Origin: Oxalobacteraceae bacterium
Lineage (GTDB): Bacteria; Pseudomonadota; Gammaproteobacteria; Burkholderiales; Burkholderiaceae_D
Direction of reading: 5' to 3'
DNA length: 52,453 nt
Assembly: GCA_027490465.1 (NCBI GenBank)
Contig: JAIXXZ010000067.1
Location: 1-52,453, forward strand
Part shown: in pieces, positions 24,444 to 33,071 of the stretch
How positions within the stretch are numbered: the stretch's first letter is position 1
Layout: every line of letters starts with the position of its first letter
Position numbers and translations under genes: made by a program
The notes under the pieces: generated by a model
Told to the model about the DNA's origin: nothing
Seen by the model: the letters and a program-made list of their open reading frames with translations, nothing else
The model's database searches: none

Positions 24444-25946
24444 TCAGCTTTTCGCGCGTTCCAACAGGAAGGTGGTCAACAAGGGTACCGGTCTGCCCGT
24501 AGCACCTTTGGCGGCACCGCTCTTCCACGCGGTACCCGCGATATCCAGGTGAGCCCATGAATATTTGCGGGTGAATCGCTCCAGGAAGCAGGCTGCGGTG
24601 ATGCTGCCTCCCGGTGGGCCACCAATGTTAGCGATATCGGCAAAGTTGGATTTGAGCTGCTCCTGATAGGCTTCCTCGATAGGCATACGCCACGCGGTGT
24701 CATTAGCGGCTTTGCCGGCGGCGAGCAATTCATTGGCCAATGCATCATGGGTGCTATCGTGCCGCGTGAACAACCCGGTGTTGTGATGGCCGAGTGCTGT
24801 CACACAGGCGCCCGTCAGGGTGGCGATGTCCACCACGCAGGCGGGTTTGAAGCGCTCCACATAGGTCAGCGCATCGCACAGGACGAGCCGTCCCTCGGCA
24901 TCGGTGTTGAGAATCTCGATGGTCTGTCCTGACATGGAGGTGACGATGTCGCCGGGGCGAGTCGCACGACCTGATGGCATGTTCTCGCACGTCGGGATAA
25001 CGCCAATCACGTTCAGGTTCAGCTGCATTTCAGCGATCGCGCGGAAGGTGCCCAGTACCGAGGCGGCACCGCACATGTCGTACTTCATCTCATCCATGCC
25101 AGAGCCGGGTTTGAGTGAAATGCCGCCGGTGTCGAAGGTAATGCCTTTACCCACCAACACGATGGGTGCGTCCTTTGCTTTGCCGCCCATGTGTTTGAGG
25201 ATGATGAACTTTGGCGGCTGGTCACTACCGTTGGTCACCGACAAAAAGCTGCCCATCTTGAGCGCTTCGAGTTGCTTGCGGTCGAGTACCTCGACACCGA
25301 GCTTGAATTCTCGGCCCAGCTGTTTTGCTGTGGTTGCCAGATAAGTCGGTGTGCATATATTGGGCGGAAGGTTGCCCAGGGTCTTGCTGAGGTCCATGCC
25401 GTTGGCCAGCGCAATGCTTTGCGAAAGGGTTTTGCGCGCATGGGCCAGGCTTTTTTCATCCACTGCCACGGTCACTTTGGTGACGCCGGATCGATTTTCA
25501 TCCTTCTTGCTCTTGAGCGCGTCAGCGCGGTAGATACTTTCGCGCAGCGCCAGCACCAGGGTGCGCTGGGCCCAGTCTGCATTGCGTCCCTGGACCACAT
25601 CGAAGGGCAGTGCAACCAGCGCATCATTGCTGCCTAGTGTCGCGAATACGCGCGCTATCGCTTGTGCAGCGGTGATGAAATTTCGATCGGATACCTCACC
25701 CTCTTTGCCCAGTCCAACCAGTAGCACGCGTCTCGCGCTGCCGCTGGCGCGGTGCAGAAGCAATGTGGTACCCGCCTTGCCTGAGATATCACCGCTCTTG
25801 ATCGCAGCGGTGATTGACGCTTTCTCGTCAAGCGCCTTGGCGGCGGCCGAGAGCTTGCCGTTTTCGAACAGGCCTACTGCGACACACCCTGTCTTGTGTT
25901 GGGCGATTGCGTTTTTTGCATTAAAAGCTTTTATGCTAAAGTCCAT
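24444..25946 (-). CDS. pepA: Leucyl aminopeptidase (M17)
   Basis: 500 residues from the ATG at 25946-25944, which has a perfect AGGAG upstream; the in-frame start at 25970 has none. The catalytic C-terminal half shows [37 protein letters not shown] and the family signature [14 protein letters not shown], with all expected metal ligands. It is a hexameric cytoplasmic exopeptidase that removes N-terminal residues; in gammaproteobacteria PepA also binds DNA. Divergent from lptF with 37 bp between starts, the usual arrangement in this class. Confidence 0.95.
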   Translation of the reverse strand: MDFSIKAFNAKNAIAQHKTGCVAVGLFENGKLSAAAKALDEKASITAAIKSGDISGKAGTTLLLHRASGSARRVLLVGLGKEGEVSDRNFITAAQAIARVFATLGSNDALVALPFDVVQGRNADWAQRTLVLALRESIYRADALKSKKDENRSGVTKVTVAVDEKSLAHARKTLSQSIALANGMDLSKTLGNLPPNICTPTYLATTAKQLGREFKLGVEVLDRKQLEALKMGSFLSVTNGSDQPPKFIILKHMGGKAKDAPIVLVGKGITFDTGGISLKPGSGMDEMKYDMCGAASVLGTFRAIAEMQLNLNVIGVIPTCENMPSGRATRPGDIVTSMSGQTIEILNTDAEGRLVLCDALTYVERFKPACVVDIATLTGACVTALGHHNTGLFTRHDSTHDALANELLAAGKAANDTAWRMPIEEAYQEQLKSNFADIANIGGPPGGSITAACFLERFTRKYSWAHLDIAGTAWKSGAAKGATGRPVPLLTTFLLERAKS

Positions 25947-25983
25947 GGTCACTCCTTTTAATGCGCCCAATTATAGTCCCCGA

Positions 25984-27117
25984 ATGATTTTTCAGCGCGC
26001 CATACGCCGCGAATTGCTCAATGCCGTAGGCGCGGTGTTCACGGCGCTGTTCACGATCATCATATCCGTTACGCTGATACGCATCCTTGGCGATGCTGCT
26101 GCGGGCAAGATCGCGTCTTCTGATGTCCTTTCACTCCTCGGGTTCGCATCACTGATCAACTTGCCGGTACTGATCTCGCTATCGACCTTCATTGCGGTAT
26201 TGATGGTCGTCGCTCGCAGTTATCAGGATTCCGAAATGGTTGTCTGGTTCGCCTCGGGCGTGTCGCTGATGGATTGGGTGCGCCCTGTCATGCAGGTCGG
26301 GATACCGATGGTGATATTGACCGCCGTGCTGTCGTTCTGGCTCACCCCCTGGTCACAAAAACTCTCTGCTGAACAACGTGAGCGCTTCCGCAATCGGGAG
26401 GATATTTCGCGTGTATCGCCGGGCAAATTTCAAGAGTCAGCCAATGGGCAAAAAGTGTTTTTTGTCGAGGGGCTTTCTTCGGATACCACCAGAGTCAACA
26501 ATGTTTTTCTCAGTCAGAATCAGACTCAGGAGAGTGGTGTGGCCTTGGCGCGCGAGGGTACCGTGCGCATTGATGAGCGAGGTGACAAACTGCTCCAGCT
26601 TTACGATGGTCGGCGTTACGATGGCATGCCTGGCTCGCCAGAGTTCCGCATCATGGATTTCGAGCGATATACCGTGATCATCGCCAGCAACACCAAGGAG
26701 CTCGCGGAAAACAAGTCTGCACGCGTACTCGCTACTGTCGATCTGATCACTGATCCCACCCCCAACAATCTCGCCGAGCTGCTGTTCCGCATCTCTGCAC
26801 CCGTCACCTGCCTGATGCAAATGCTGCTGGCCATACCACTGGGCTTTGTGAATCCCAGGCGCGGTCGTACGCTTAATCTGATGATTGCCTTGCTGCTGGC
26901 GGTGACCTACTTCAATGCCACCAACATCATGCAGGCAATGGTGGCACAAGGTAAGACCTCATTCGCAACGTCGTGGTGGCCCTTGCACGCGGCGGCAGGC
27001 ACCCTGATTGTCTTGTTATTTTTTTGGCGCAATAACCCCAATATGCGCTGGCATCCATCCGCCTGGCTGACGCTGGTGCGTCGCATGATTTTGCCGCGCG
27101 CCGGAGGCGCGCCATGA
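25984..27117 (+). CDS. lptF: LPS export permease LptF
   Basis: 377 residues. The frame is open back to 25561 inside pepA, but the ATG at 25984 gives the family start MIFQRAIRRELLNAVGAVF. Six spans in two groups of three flank a periplasmic beta-jellyroll domain (about 140-265, VSPGKFQESANGQKVFFVE). LptF with LptG and the LptB ATPase extracts LPS from the inner membrane and feeds the LptC-LptA bridge. The RRGRTLNLMIALLLAVTYFN segment near the end is typical. The stop overlaps lptG (ATGA). Confidence 0.95.
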   Translation: MIFQRAIRRELLNAVGAVFTALFTIIISVTLIRILGDAAAGKIASSDVLSLLGFASLINLPVLISLSTFIAVLMVVARSYQDSEMVVWFASGVSLMDWVRPVMQVGIPMVILTAVLSFWLTPWSQKLSAEQRERFRNREDISRVSPGKFQESANGQKVFFVEGLSSDTTRVNNVFLSQNQTQESGVALAREGTVRIDERGDKLLQLYDGRRYDGMPGSPEFRIMDFERYTVIIASNTKELAENKSARVLATVDLITDPTPNNLAELLFRISAPVTCLMQMLLAIPLGFVNPRRGRTLNLMIALLLAVTYFNATNIMQAMVAQGKTSFATSWWPLHAAAGTLIVLLFFWRNNPNMRWHPSAWLTLVRRMILPRAGGAP

Positions 27118-28250
27118 CAGTCCTTCGGCGTTATTTTGCGAGTGAAATTTATCGCGCTGTCACCTTTGTTCTGATCGCCTTTCTTGCGCTTTTCGCTTTT
27201 CTCGACATGATGAGCGAAATCAAGTCCGTGGGGCAGGGAGGCTATCGCATCGAGCATGCATTCATGTATGTATCGTTGGGACTTCCTAATTACGGCTATC
27301 AGATCATGCCGATTGCGGCGCTGATCGGGACCATTTATGTCATGGCTCAGCTCGCCGCACGCTCCGAATTCACCGTCATGCGGGCATCCTCACTGTCGAT
27401 GTCTGGTGTGATTCGCATGCTGTTGCCGATCGCGATCGTGTTTGCTGTGCTGACGTTCGTGCTGGGTGAATTCGTCGCGCCGCGCTTTAATGATTTTCGG
27501 GAAAATTTCAAGCGGCGTATTCAGGGTGCGACCATTTCCTCCGAATTTCGATCGGGATTGTGGGCCAAGGATGTACTGCGCGATCCGGTGACCAAGCAAA
27601 TCATAGGCTCCCGATTCCTGAATGCGGGCAAGGTAGAGCTCAGTGGTGAGCTTCGATTGGTCTGGATTTATGAGGTTGATACCCAGATGCGCCTGATGAC
27701 CCTCATTACGGCAGAGGAGGCACATTTTCTCGACAATAACCAATGGCGCCTAGACAGGGTCAAAGAGATGCGATTTGCTCGGGATGCGGGTCAAAGAAAC
27801 TCCCTTCAGTCCGCTGCCATTACTCAGCACAAGTTCGACTCCAGCATACTCAAGTCGGAAATCACACCAGAAATCATGGCCGTTCTGGTTTCCGATCCTT
27901 ACAGGATGTCGGCCCTGGATCTCATACTGTTCACCCGGCATCTTGAGGAAAATCGGCAACGTACGGAACGCTATGAGATCGCTTTGTGGACCAAGCTTTT
28001 CTATCCTCTGGCAGTGTTCGTGATGATGGCGCTTGCATTACCGTTTGCGTATCTACAGTCGCGCAGTGGTGGTTTATCACTGAAGATTTTTGTGGGCATC
28101 ATGATTGGCGTATCATTCCAACTCTTGAACAGTCTGTTATCCCATATCGGCTTGCTTAATACCTGGCCGCCTTTCGTGACAGCTATTGCGCCGAGTGCAT
28201 TGTTCCTGTTTGCCGCCATCAGCGCGTGTCGATGGGTGGAGAGACACTGA
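27114..28250 (+). CDS. lptG: LPS export permease LptG
   Basis: 378 residues. Same topology as LptF: three N-terminal spans (MTVLRRYFASEIYRAVTFV), a periplasmic jellyroll and three C-terminal spans ending at FAAISACRW. It is partner of LptF in the Lpt transporter. It overlaps lptF by 4 nt and the next gene by 1 nt (TGATG), so the small chelatase is co-translated with LPS export genes although the functions are unrelated. Confidence 0.95.
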   Translation: MTVLRRYFASEIYRAVTFVLIAFLALFAFLDMMSEIKSVGQGGYRIEHAFMYVSLGLPNYGYQIMPIAALIGTIYVMAQLAARSEFTVMRASSLSMSGVIRMLLPIAIVFAVLTFVLGEFVAPRFNDFRENFKRRIQGATISSEFRSGLWAKDVLRDPVTKQIIGSRFLNAGKVELSGELRLVWIYEVDTQMRLMTLITAEEAHFLDNNQWRLDRVKEMRFARDAGQRNSLQSAAITQHKFDSSILKSEITPEIMAVLVSDPYRMSALDLILFTRHLEENRQRTERYEIALWTKLFYPLAVFVMMALALPFAYLQSRSGGLSLKIFVGIMIGVSFQLLNSLLSHIGLLNTWPPFVTAIAPSALFLFAAISACRWVERH

Positions 28251-28621
28251 TGACGATGAAAAAAGCCCTTGTACTGTTTGCCCATGGTGCGCGTGATCCG
28301 CGCTGGGCTCAGCCTTTTCAGAAGTTACAGAAAATTGCCCAGTCAAGCTTGCCCGATACGGCCGTTGAACTGGCCTTTCTCGAGCTGATGGAGCCGCGTC
28401 TGCCGGCCGTCGTGTCTCAGTTGGCAGAGCACGGCTGCACGGAGGTCAGCGTGGTGCCCGTATTTCTGGGGCAGGGTGGCCATGTGCTACGTGATCTCCC
28501 GCCCATGATCGATTCTCTGCGGACGCAATATCCTGACTTGTCGTTGCATGTCAGTGATGCCGTAGGCGAGAGTCCTGCAGTGCTGGATGCGATTGCCGCT
28601 TATTGCGTCAGCAGGATCTAA
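28250..28621 (+). CDS. Short CbiX/SirB-type sirohydrochlorin chelatase
   Basis: 123 residues from ATG 28250; GGAGAG lies upstream inside lptG. Single-domain chelatase: ALVLFAHGARDPRW with the metal-binding histidine, LAFLELMEP, and VPVFLGQGGHVLRDLP with the second histidine. The short forms (CbiXS/SirB) insert cobalt or, for siroheme, ferrous iron into sirohydrochlorin. Because cobA and the siroheme enzyme CysI are encoded just across on the other strand, iron chelation for siroheme is the likeliest role. A separate precorrin-2 dehydrogenase is not in the window. Confidence 0.85.
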   Translation: MTMKKALVLFAHGARDPRWAQPFQKLQKIAQSSLPDTAVELAFLELMEPRLPAVVSQLAEHGCTEVSVVPVFLGQGGHVLRDLPPMIDSLRTQYPDLSLHVSDAVGESPAVLDAIAAYCVSRI

Positions 28622-28769
28622 GTGTCTGTTTAAAAATTGTCGCGCAGTAGATTTTCAAACGGGCACTAAGAAGCTTTAAAAAAATTTCGACAGACCCTGG
28701 ATTTGGCAGGCTTGGGCGCATCACAACTGCACTGGCTCTGCGTGAAGCTTGCGTTTTTTCAGTGTTCGC
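28621..28769. repeat. Intergenic stretch with inverted repeat and diverged repeat copy E
   Basis: Imperfect arms AGTGTCTGTTT (28621-28631) and AAACGGGCACT (ending about 28668) match at 9 of 11 positions and could end transcription of the lptFG unit. Then 28689-28740 (CCCTGGATTTGGCAGGCTTG, ACTGCACTGGCTCTGCG) aligns by eye with the body of repeat copies B and C. It may be a diverged copy. Confidence 0.35.
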
Positions 28770-29513
28770 CTAAGGTTTTCCATGTCGTGGTCGCAGAGCC
28801 TCGCCAATCATTACCAGCACTGGCCCTTCACAAGAAGGTATTCCCATGGACATATCGTTGAGGGTCATGCGCATCACGCGCTGATCGGTGCGGCTGACGT
28901 TTTCAATCGCAATGACAGGTGTTTCAGCTGCCTTGCCATGGGCAAGCAAGCGCTTCGCAGTTTCTATCGCTTCCTGACCACCCATGTACTGCACCAGTGT
29001 GTCGCAGCTTGGCAAATCTGCCTGATCGGTTTCGCCTTTGCCTGTGGTGGAAGTAAAGAAAGCCACATTGCGCGCAACCCCGCGTTTGGTGAGCGGCTGG
29101 CGTATTGCGGCAGCAGCGGCAAAGGCCGTTGTGATGCCAGGGATGATTTCGTATGAAATGCCAGCGGATTCCAGAGCCTGCAACTCTTCATCGGCGCGCC
29201 CGAACAGCATGGGGTCACCACCTTTGAGTCGTACGATGCGATCGTAGCGAAATGCGCAGTCGATTAACTGCTGATTGATGAGTGTCTGCGCCGTGGAGCG
29301 TTGACCGCTGCGCTTGCCGACCGACACCAGTTGCGCTTGAAAGCAGAGTTCGAGAACATCCGATGTGACAAGCGCATCATGCAAAACGATTTCTGCATCG
29401 CGCAGCACTGCAGCACCGCGCACGGTAATGAGATCGGCTGCGCCGGGGCCGGCACCCACCAGCCAGACGCGACCCGGTTGCGTCCGGATCGGTCTGTTGA
29501 ATGGATCCTGCAT
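28770..29513 (-). CDS. cobA: Uroporphyrinogen-III C-methyltransferase
   Basis: 247 residues. SAM-dependent double methylation of uroporphyrinogen III to precorrin-2, the first step to siroheme. Motifs: VWLVGAGPGAADLITVRG, VSVGKRSGQ, RLKGGDPMLFGRADEE, IPGITTAFAAAA and PLTKRG. It is a CobA-type single-domain enzyme without the CysG dehydrogenase/chelatase part, so those steps must come from other proteins such as the CbiX-like one at 28250. It is the last gene of the sulfur operon, 36 nt after cysN. Confidence 0.93.
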   Translation of the reverse strand: MQDPFNRPIRTQPGRVWLVGAGPGAADLITVRGAAVLRDAEIVLHDALVTSDVLELCFQAQLVSVGKRSGQRSTAQTLINQQLIDCAFRYDRIVRLKGGDPMLFGRADEELQALESAGISYEIIPGITTAFAAAAAIRQPLTKRGVARNVAFFTSTTGKGETDQADLPSCDTLVQYMGGQEAIETAKRLLAHGKAAETPVIAIENVSRTDQRVMRMTLNDMSMGIPSCEGPVLVMIGEALRPRHGKP

Positions 29514-29549
29514 CGGTGCAGTTTATCAGTGCAGCAATCAGACCGGCAA

Positions 29550-30878
29550 TCAGTCCAGACGAATCATGCCCGCGGCAACCGTCTGGTGCGAGATTTCATC
29601 AATCAGGATGAAGCTGCCCGTGGCGCGACAGCTGTCATACGCATCTGCTGCCAGTGGTTGCTGCGCGCTGAGAGTGATGCGCCCGATGCCATTCAGTGGC
29701 AGGGTATCGCCACTGTGCTGCTGTTGGGTGTTGATATCCAGGAGTGAGTCCAGCGAGGTCACTTTCGCAGCCACCTGACGCGTGGTGTGCTTGAGCCAGT
29801 ACTTGCGGCGCAGGTCGAGTGGCTCTTCCGACAGCCAGCACACATCAGCCGTTACATGCTTGAGCACGGTAGCGGGTGCATCTGCTGATACCAGCATGTC
29901 GCCACGCGAGATGTCGACATATTCGTCCAGAAGAATGGTGACTGACTTACCGGCAGAGGCACTTTCCAGCGAACCATCCAGCGTGAGTATGTCTTTGACG
30001 GTCGCTGACAAACCCGTTGGTTGTACCAGCAGCTTGTCGCCCTTGCGCACTGTGCCCGATTCAATGCGTCCCATGTAGCCACGGAAATCGTTAGCTTCGT
30101 GACCGTTATGACGCGCGACCAATTGCACCGGGAAGCGCAGGGCTTGCGCGTGCTCGTTGTCATGTACCGGCAGGGATTCGAGCAAATCAATCAGTGTCGG
30201 GCCTGAGTACCAGGGCATGTTATCGCTGCGCGTGACCACATTGTCACCGGCGAGCGCCGACAGTGGAATAGGGCGTACATTTTTCAGGCCGAGCTGAGCG
30301 GCAAAGACTTCGTAGGCTGCGACGATACGATCGTAAACCGATGCATCATAGTCAACCAGATCCATCTTGTTGACCGCGACGATGACGTGCTCGATTTGCA
30401 GCAGTTTGGCGATGGTGGAGTGGCGCTTGGTCTGAATCAGCAGCTCGGCCTTGCCATCGGCATCGAACTTCACTTTGGATACATCGACCAGAATGATCAC
30501 CGCATCCGCAGTCGATGCGCCGGTGACCATATTTCGGGTGTATTGCTCATGGCCGGGTGCGTCGGCAATGATGAATTTTCGCTTGGGGGTTGCGAAATAG
30601 CGATAGGCGACATCAATGGTGATGCCTTGCTCGCGCTCGGCTTCCAGTCCGTCGGTTAGCAGGGACAAATCAACCATGTCACCCACGGTGCGTTTGTGAC
30701 GTGCGCGCGAGATTGCGTCAAGTTGATCCGCAAAAATGCCTTTGCTGTCGAACAGCAGTCGACCGATCAGCGTGCTCTTGCCATCGTCAACCGAGCCTGC
30801 AGTAATAAAACGCAGCAGGCCGCGCTCATTGGCATGGGTATCGGCTGACATCAGGCTTTTGTCTGCAATTGCATTCAT
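29550..30878 (-). CDS. cysN: Sulfate adenylyltransferase GTPase subunit CysN
   Basis: 442 residues. GTPase motifs: GSVDDGKST (about 28-36), DAPGHEQY and NKMD, then EF-Tu-like beta domains. It drives formation of APS from ATP and sulfate by CysD through GTP hydrolysis. It has no fused CysC kinase domain, consistent with an APS-reducing CysH in the same operon. The start overlaps the cysD stop by one base. Confidence 0.96.
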   Translation of the reverse strand: MNAIADKSLMSADTHANERGLLRFITAGSVDDGKSTLIGRLLFDSKGIFADQLDAISRARHKRTVGDMVDLSLLTDGLEAEREQGITIDVAYRYFATPKRKFIIADAPGHEQYTRNMVTGASTADAVIILVDVSKVKFDADGKAELLIQTKRHSTIAKLLQIEHVIVAVNKMDLVDYDASVYDRIVAAYEVFAAQLGLKNVRPIPLSALAGDNVVTRSDNMPWYSGPTLIDLLESLPVHDNEHAQALRFPVQLVARHNGHEANDFRGYMGRIESGTVRKGDKLLVQPTGLSATVKDILTLDGSLESASAGKSVTILLDEYVDISRGDMLVSADAPATVLKHVTADVCWLSEEPLDLRRKYWLKHTTRQVAAKVTSLDSLLDINTQQQHSGDTLPLNGIGRITLSAQQPLAADAYDSCRATGSFILIDEISHQTVAAGMIRLD

Positions 30879-31816
30879 CAGAAATATCCTTCTTTCTTGC
30901 GCTTTTCCATGGAGGCTTCGGATGTCTGGTCATCCATGCGTGTCGCGCCGCGCTCGGTAATTTGTGTTACTGCCGTCTCGGCGATGATGGCGTCCACGGA
31001 GGATGCTGTCGATGCGACCGGGCAGGTGCAGGAAATGTCGCCGACAGTGCGGAAACGTACCGTGCGGGTCTCCACTTGTTCGCCTTCTTTGGCCGGCGTC
31101 AGTGGTGTGAGCGGTACCAGCAATCCATTGCGCGGAATGACTTCGCGGTCATGCGCAAAATAGATCGAAGGCAGCGCCAGTTTTTCACGGGCGATGTACT
31201 GCCAGACATCCAGCTCAGTCCAGTTGGAGATAGGGAAGACGCGCATGTTCTCGCCGGGATGCACACGCGTGTTGTACAAATCCCAGAGCTCGGGCCGCTG
31301 TGCCTTCGGATTCCATTGGCCGAAATCATCACGGAAAGAGAAGATGCGCTCCTTTGCGCGCGCCTTTTCTTCATCACGACGTGCGCCGCCGATGCAAGCA
31401 TCAAACTTGTGTTCAGCAATCGTTTCCAGCAGTGTGACCGCCTGCGCTGCGTTGCGCGAGTCCGTCTGCGGATTGCGCAAGCGGACCGTGCCACGCTTGA
31501 TCGAATCTTCGACTGAGCCCACGATCAGACGCTCGCCAAGTTCAGCCACGCGCTGATCGCGGAAGTGAATCACTTCTTCGAAGTTGTGTCCGGTATCGAT
31601 ATGCACGAGGGGGAAGGGAAATTTACCCGGCCGGAATGCTTTTTCCGCGATGCGCAGCAGGACAACCGAGTCCTTGCCACCGGAGAAAAGCAGCGCAGGA
31701 TTACTGCACTCCGCAGCGACCTCACGCATGATGTGGATGGACTCGGATTCCAGCCAATCCAGGTGGCGGTTACTGGCGGCGTCAATAAAATGTTGGTTAT
31801 CTGCAGGCGAATTCAT
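30878..31816 (-). CDS. cysD: Sulfate adenylyltransferase subunit CysD
   Basis: 312 residues. PP-loop SGGKDS at about 45-50 (ALLFSGGKDSVVLL), then VHIDTGHNFEEVI, GGARRDEEKARAKER and the C-terminal ERGATRMDDQTSEASMEKRK. It is the catalytic subunit that adenylates sulfate. Its ATG overlaps the cysH stop (ATGA). Confidence 0.97.
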   Translation of the reverse strand: MNSPADNQHFIDAASNRHLDWLESESIHIMREVAAECSNPALLFSGGKDSVVLLRIAEKAFRPGKFPFPLVHIDTGHNFEEVIHFRDQRVAELGERLIVGSVEDSIKRGTVRLRNPQTDSRNAAQAVTLLETIAEHKFDACIGGARRDEEKARAKERIFSFRDDFGQWNPKAQRPELWDLYNTRVHPGENMRVFPISNWTELDVWQYIAREKLALPSIYFAHDREVIPRNGLLVPLTPLTPAKEGEQVETRTVRFRTVGDISCTCPVASTASSVDAIIAETAVTQITERGATRMDDQTSEASMEKRKKEGYF

Positions 31817-32547
31817 GATGTCGGGATTTCAGTGTGATCAGGCTTGCTTCGAACGAGCTTGCCATCGACGATGTGGAGACCGCATTCTTTGCTGTCCGGC
31901 GATTCCCACCACCAGCGACCAGCGCGTATATCTTCACCGGGCTGTATGGCGCGGGTACAGGGCTCGCAGCCTATGGAGGGGTAGCCTTTTTCATGCAGCG
32001 GATTGAAAGGCACTTGATTGTCGCGAATGTACTGCCAGACATCATCCTCTGACCAATCTGCCAGCGGATTGAATTTTTGCAGTCCATGCGCGACATCGTC
32101 TTCCTGCATTGCGAGCTCACTGCGGGTGGTCGATTGCGCACGACGCTGGCCGGTGATCCAGGCTTTGTTGCCCGCCAGTGCGCGCTTGAGTGGTTCTACC
32201 TTGCGAATGCGGCAGCATTCCTTGCGCATCTCGATGCTGTCATAGAACGCATTCAAGCCGTTCGTTTCAACATACGCTGCAATGGCTGCTGCTTCGGGTT
32301 TGTACAGCACCACCTCGTAGTCGTAGGTCTCGCGTATACGATCGATCATGCCCAGCGTTTCTGCATGCAGACGACCGGTCTCCAGCGAGAAGATCGTCAT
32401 CGGCAGCTTCGCGCGCAAGATCAGATCGGTGATCACCATGTCCTCGGCCGCAAGACTGGATGCGAAGACGGCGGGTGAAAAATCAGCTGCGATGCGCTCG
32501 AGCAGCGCGCGAGTGCCCGACAGCACTTCTTCGTAGTGTGCGCTCAT
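31813..32547 (-). CDS. cysH: APS reductase (iron-sulfur CysH)
   Basis: 244 residues from the ATG at 32547-32545, which overlaps the DUF934 stop and has AGGATC upstream; the frame is open to 32607. The PP-loop-like fold, two cysteine pairs (C111-C112 in MRKECCRIRK and C194/C197 in GCEPCT) and the catalytic C222 in KECGLH are visible. The four cysteines hold a [4Fe-4S] cluster, which marks enzymes that reduce APS rather than PAPS with thioredoxin. This fits the lack of CysC in the operon. The product is sulfite. Confidence 0.95.
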   Translation of the reverse strand: MSAHYEEVLSGTRALLERIAADFSPAVFASSLAAEDMVITDLILRAKLPMTIFSLETGRLHAETLGMIDRIRETYDYEVVLYKPEAAAIAAYVETNGLNAFYDSIEMRKECCRIRKVEPLKRALAGNKAWITGQRRAQSTTRSELAMQEDDVAHGLQKFNPLADWSEDDVWQYIRDNQVPFNPLHEKGYPSIGCEPCTRAIQPGEDIRAGRWWWESPDSKECGLHIVDGKLVRSKPDHTEIPTS

Positions 32548-33071
32548 GGCAGATCCTGTGCAGCGGGACGCGAAGCGCGACGATATAGCGGCGTCTTCTG
32601 ATCCCACGAGGTCTGGTAGACATCCGAAAAATCGGTCAGTCCTTTGAGCGCATCTTCGATGCTGCGGTCTTCGCGGGTTGCGAAGGCGTTGAAACCGACA
32701 CGCTGCATGTAAAACAGCTGGTCACGCAGCACATCGCCAATGGCACGAATTTCGCCATCATAGCCAAGGCGGCTGCGCAGATTGAAGGCAATTGAGTAGC
32801 CACGGCCGTCAGAGAAGGCCGGAAAATCAACGGCGATCAGGGGCAGTGTCGCGACATCGTCTTTCAATTGCTCAGGTCGTTCATCGCTGGCCAGCCAGAC
32901 GCCGATATCCTTGCGTGCGGACAGCGCCGTTTTTTGTGTCAGCCAAACCTGCAGCGGGACAATCTGTTGACCTGCCGGCACCGTGGCGGTCTCGGGCGAA
33001 GCGCCATCCGTGAGTTTGAACACACTCCAGTGGTCATCAACGATAGCCTTGTCTTTGATGATCTTACGCAT
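32544..33071 (-). CDS. DUF934 protein of the cys operon
   Basis: 175 residues. The start at 33071-33069 (MRKIIKDKAIVDDHW) has GAGAGG 6 nt upstream; an in-frame ATG two codons earlier has none. It overlaps the cysI end by 8 nt and cysH by 4 nt. The middle and end (LPLIAVDFPAFSDGRGYSIA, LRSRLGYDGEIRAIGDVLRD, FYMQRVGFNAF) match what I know as DUF934, a family almost always between cysI and cysH in beta- and some alphaproteobacteria. No biochemical role is firmly established to my knowledge. Since cysJ is missing here, help with electron supply to CysI is one idea (inference). Soluble, no cofactor motif seen. Confidence 0.88.
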   Translation of the reverse strand: MRKIIKDKAIVDDHWSVFKLTDGASPETATVPAGQQIVPLQVWLTQKTALSARKDIGVWLASDERPEQLKDDVATLPLIAVDFPAFSDGRGYSIAFNLRSRLGYDGEIRAIGDVLRDQLFYMQRVGFNAFATREDRSIEDALKGLTDFSDVYQTSWDQKTPLYRRASRPAAQDLP

